DNA of 64,000 nt from Globodera rostochiensis. Lineage: Eukaryota > Nematoda > Chromadorea > Rhabditida > Heteroderidae. The notes beneath the pieces were generated by a model, which was not told where the DNA came from, made no database searches, and was given only the letters and a program-made list of their open reading frames with translations. The position numbers and the translations under genes were made by a program. Positions 61,421 to 64,000 of this stretch are shown here, one piece after another. The DNA is taken from assembly GCA_018350325.1 (NCBI GenBank), contig JAEVLN010000016.1, positions 300,193-364,192 of the forward strand, written 5' to 3'. Numbering within the stretch: the first letter of the stretch is position 1; each line of letters starts with the position of its first letter.

Positions 61421-62809
61421 TTAAAAAACAATTAACTCACAAACTGGGTTAAAGACACTTTTAACGCGGAAATTGTACTGAACTTCAGGAGAAGTGGTCG
61501 TCTGAAAGCAAGGATTCAACTACAAAAAAAACGCAAAAACCTTTTCAATAACTGTCGCTCGGATATGAACAAATTTTGGATCGAGCAATGGACGGCCGAT
61601 AAGTGTAAATTCGACGTCCCCAACCATTAGAACCTAAAGCAAAAATTAACTTTACCATAGAAAGTTCAGTTTTTCTGTACTAGAAAAAATGTGGTATTTA
61701 AAATTTGCACAAAGAAAATTTCAAAATAATAAGCCATAAAAGCTCAGCTTCAAAACTACATAAAAAATACCTTACTGTTCACTAAAAAGTTTCAAAAAAA
61801 AAGTGTTCTAGTGAGCATTTTTCCTAATTTGACCTCCATTTCGACTTTTTTTCCCAATATCGATTATGTCATAAAATCGCTTGAACTTTATGTGCGTTTC
61901 TCAAAAGAGGTTGGGTGGTGCCGCCGGAAGAAATTTTGATTCTGACCCGATTCGAACTTTTGGTACCAAACGGCATTTGCGGATTTCTTAATCTGTAAAA
62001 AATAAACGAGTAAATTTTTTCTAATGTGAATGGATCGGAAGGGTGGGCCTGTTAGTGCAACCCCAAAAGCATTGAATGCTTTTTCAACAAAAATTTTAAA
62101 AATTCTAAAAGATTTACTGAAAATTGAACTGTTTTTGGGGAAAAATTGCTTAAGAAAAATGCAATGAAATCCAAAAAAGCGCCTCTAAGGATTGACTTTT
62201 TAACAAATTAGCCCCCCCCCCCGAAAAAAAGCTCTGGCTACGGCCTTGATTCACATTAGAAAAAATTTATTTATTTTTACAGATCAAGAAATCCGCAAAA
62301 TATCGTTATCTGCAAATGTCAGGGTCACGGAACTTTTCGTTATTCCGCTGAGCTATCGCTCAGACAGAACTACAAGATAAAGTTAAATTCTACGAAAAAA
62401 AACAAATAAAACCTTTTCCAATATAATTTCTTCCCCGACATCCAACGGAATGTTGTGTTCGATGTGAATTACGTCATCCTGAATCACCTTATACTGCCTC
62501 TGAATTTACAAGTAATCAACAAAAAAATAATTATTTATTAGATACCCCTTGAATATAAATAACTGCAAAAAGCATCCGAGTCGGGTCATCAATTGCGCTT
62601 GAAATGTTTTCCACTACCCATTTCCGACGCTCCGCGAGATCATATGCTTCCGGCTCCAAAACAGTGCTTTTGATGAGTGGCTTTTTAACAGTAAGCTGCC
62701 GAGATGATGACGCAGTGTTCGATGAAAATTTTTGCGAATTCGTTAAAATTGAACGAGGTCGCAGTGTACACAAAAAAGCAGGCAAACAGCGAGAGGTAAA
62801 CTTATGCAT
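61421..62809 (-). CDS. mrpl-21: Mitochondrial large-subunit ribosomal protein bL21m
   Basis: bL21m is a structural protein of the mitochondrial ribosome. Exons (minus): 62809-62546, 62499-62413, 61633-61541, and 61501 to a possible stop at 61421. The first encodes an Arg/Ser/Lys-rich, acid-poor start (MHKFTSRCLPAFLC ...), typical of a mitochondrial targeting peptide. L21 core motifs follow: LFAVIYIQGRQYKVIQDD, VIHIEHNIPLDVGEEIILEK and VLMVGDVEFTLIGRPLL, then VHIRATVIEK. Phases match across all joins. The last exon (TTTSPEVQYNFRVK ...) is less certain; family members end in a basic segment that I do not see clearly, so a further exon may be missing. Confidence 0.85.
61955..62320. mobile_element. 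Small foldback element in the L21 intron
   Basis: The left arm near 61968-62030 (CATTTGCGGATTTCTT ... TTTTTTCTAATGTGAAT) is inverted near 62248-62310 (ATTCACATTAGAAAAAATTT ... AAGAAATCCGCAAAAT). It has no open frame. Confidence 0.65.
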
Positions 62810-62922
62810 TAAGAATTATGAACCTGTAAATTATCAATACGAAGGATTTCGAGTAACCCAAAAACTCTGCCTGTCTTACAAAATTCCAGTAATAGTCGTT
62901 GCAACTTCCTGTCAAAAAGAGC

Positions 62923-63277
62923 GGTAATACTCTAGTTTGTACCCCCCCCCCTTTTTGAAAAAATACAAAATTTTTAAAAAGTCATATAAAACATGTTTCC
63001 GGGGGGTTTTCGGGGTCGCTAATCACGGTTCTGACATTTATTTTACCCAGTTTCGAACCCCGAACCCGAATTCGAACAATTTTTCGAGAATTCAAAATTT
63101 TTCAAAATACAATTTTAGCATCAAAATCATTCAAAAAGCATAAAATTACAACGAAAAAGCAAATAATGACCGAATTCATGTTTTTTGAATGATTTTGAGG
63201 CTAAAATTGTATTTTGAAAAATTTTGTATTTTTTCAAAAAAGGAGGGGGGGGGGGGGGTACAAACTAGAGTATTACC
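62923..63277. mobile_element. 355-base MITE-like foldback element
   Basis: Near-perfect terminal inverted repeats: GGTAATACTCTAGTTTGTAC at the left and GTACAAACTAGAGTATTACC at the right. The first 60 bases inward are also inverted (CCCCCTTTTTGAAAAAATAC against the mirrored copy). Same family as 58698-59632, whose termini differ by a base or two. It lies just upstream of the L21 start. Confidence 0.85.
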
Positions 63278-63329
63278 AAAAGAGCAAGCAATTTCACATA
63301 GCGGAATTTCAAAAATTTTTTGGAAAAAG

Positions 63330-63800
63330 GGAGGTGGGGTCCGGCGGTACCGATAGGCGCCGCCGGCAAAAATAAACTAATACCTCCGATTTGGGAGCCC
63401 TGGTTAAGAGATTTGGTAATGGTGTCTTTTACTGGTCCCGTTTTTTTTTTAAATTTTAATGGAGGTTTTAAGCAATTCTGAGAAGTACTCGGGGGTTATC
63501 GAGGTCGCTGATTACGAATATGACATCAGATTTAGCATATGACATCATCTAATCTATGATTTCAACATCTAAGATTTCTTGAAAAAAATTACAATTTTTT
63601 CAAAGTCGCTAAAAAGGTGTTTCTAGGGGTAATCGGGGGCGTAGAAACCGAATCAGACCGTTTTATAGTAGTTTTGTGCTTTTTGAATGATTTTAAAGCC
63701 AAAATTAATTTTTAAATTTTTCGAGATTTTGAAAAAATGTTAGAATTCGGGTCTGAGTAGAATTCGGGTCTGAGTTTTGGAATTGGAGACCCCAAATCGT
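63330..63800. repeat. Dispersed repeat fragment related to the ERK-intron foldback element
   Basis: Bases 63415-63700 (GGTAATGGTGTCTTTTACTG ... GAAGTACTCGGGGGTTATCG ... GGGGTAATCGGGGGCGTAG) parallel 58866-59105. The piece at 63340-63372 (GCGGTACCGATAGGCGCCGC) has a relative near 16040. The window then ends in ordinary non-coding sequence with C runs at 63931-63960. Confidence 0.7.
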
Positions 63801-64000
63801 TCTCTTCCCATCATAAATAAACCACTCTTGATAACGCCATTCCCGCAAATAAAGTTCCCTCCCCCTATTTTGGCATGCCACGCTCTTCTGATAAAATTCC
63901 TTCCTTAGTCGAGTAATGACCCTTTCGGCTCCCCCCCCCCCTTAAAAGCCCCCCCCCCCCACACCGTCGACCCCCACTCCTCAAACTGATTCAAAAATAA

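Overview
The window reads as nematode genomic DNA. Small exons are separated by short introns, many only 45-60 bases, and the genes are animal-specific: muscle troponin I, a T-type calcium channel, a two-pore potassium channel, a major sperm protein (MSP) domain protein, a Hox gene, a T-box gene and ERK. At least four introns need a GC-AG rather than a GT-AG boundary. From memory, plant-parasitic cyst nematodes (Globodera/Heterodera) are known for this, so a tylenchid is my best guess. The species cannot be fixed from the sequence.

Layout. A pyrimidine tract at 1-690 precedes a two-pore K+ channel on + (871-6062), whose N-terminal region is split by a 1.1 kb inverted-repeat transposon with a 9-base target duplication. 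A 14-base G-rich minisatellite (6420-8600) separates it from troponin I on + (8711-11998), which has a second G-rich array filling one intron. Convergent to it on - is a complete T-type calcium channel, cca-1/Cav3 type (13002-22937, perhaps from 24281). It has an EEDD pore, two alternative domain II turret exons, two minisatellites inside coding sequence and an assembly gap. C-rich arrays (23.2-26.5 kb) follow, then an unrecognised 7-exon gene on + (28520-30363) and an MSP-domain gene on - (31244-31650). The MSP gene's upstream side is a 7.2 kb C-rich array open in all six frames. A 36-base array (40050-42645) leads to a lin-39-like Hox gene on + (45019-48233), then a 32-base array (49065-51128). 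The right end carries a TBX1/mls-1-type T-box gene on - (52475-54750), an ERK/mpk-1 gene on + (58201-60845) and a convergent mitochondrial ribosomal protein L21 gene on - (61421-62809), all among foldback (inverted-repeat) elements.

Function. There is no operon-like grouping. The left genes are neuromuscular (K+ channel, Ca2+ channel, troponin I). The right genes are developmental regulators: Hox and T-box factors, and ERK. In C. elegans LIN-39 acts downstream of MPK-1 in vulval induction. All exon structures were built by hand from splice signals, reading phase and family knowledge, without transcript data, so boundaries may be off by a base or two.
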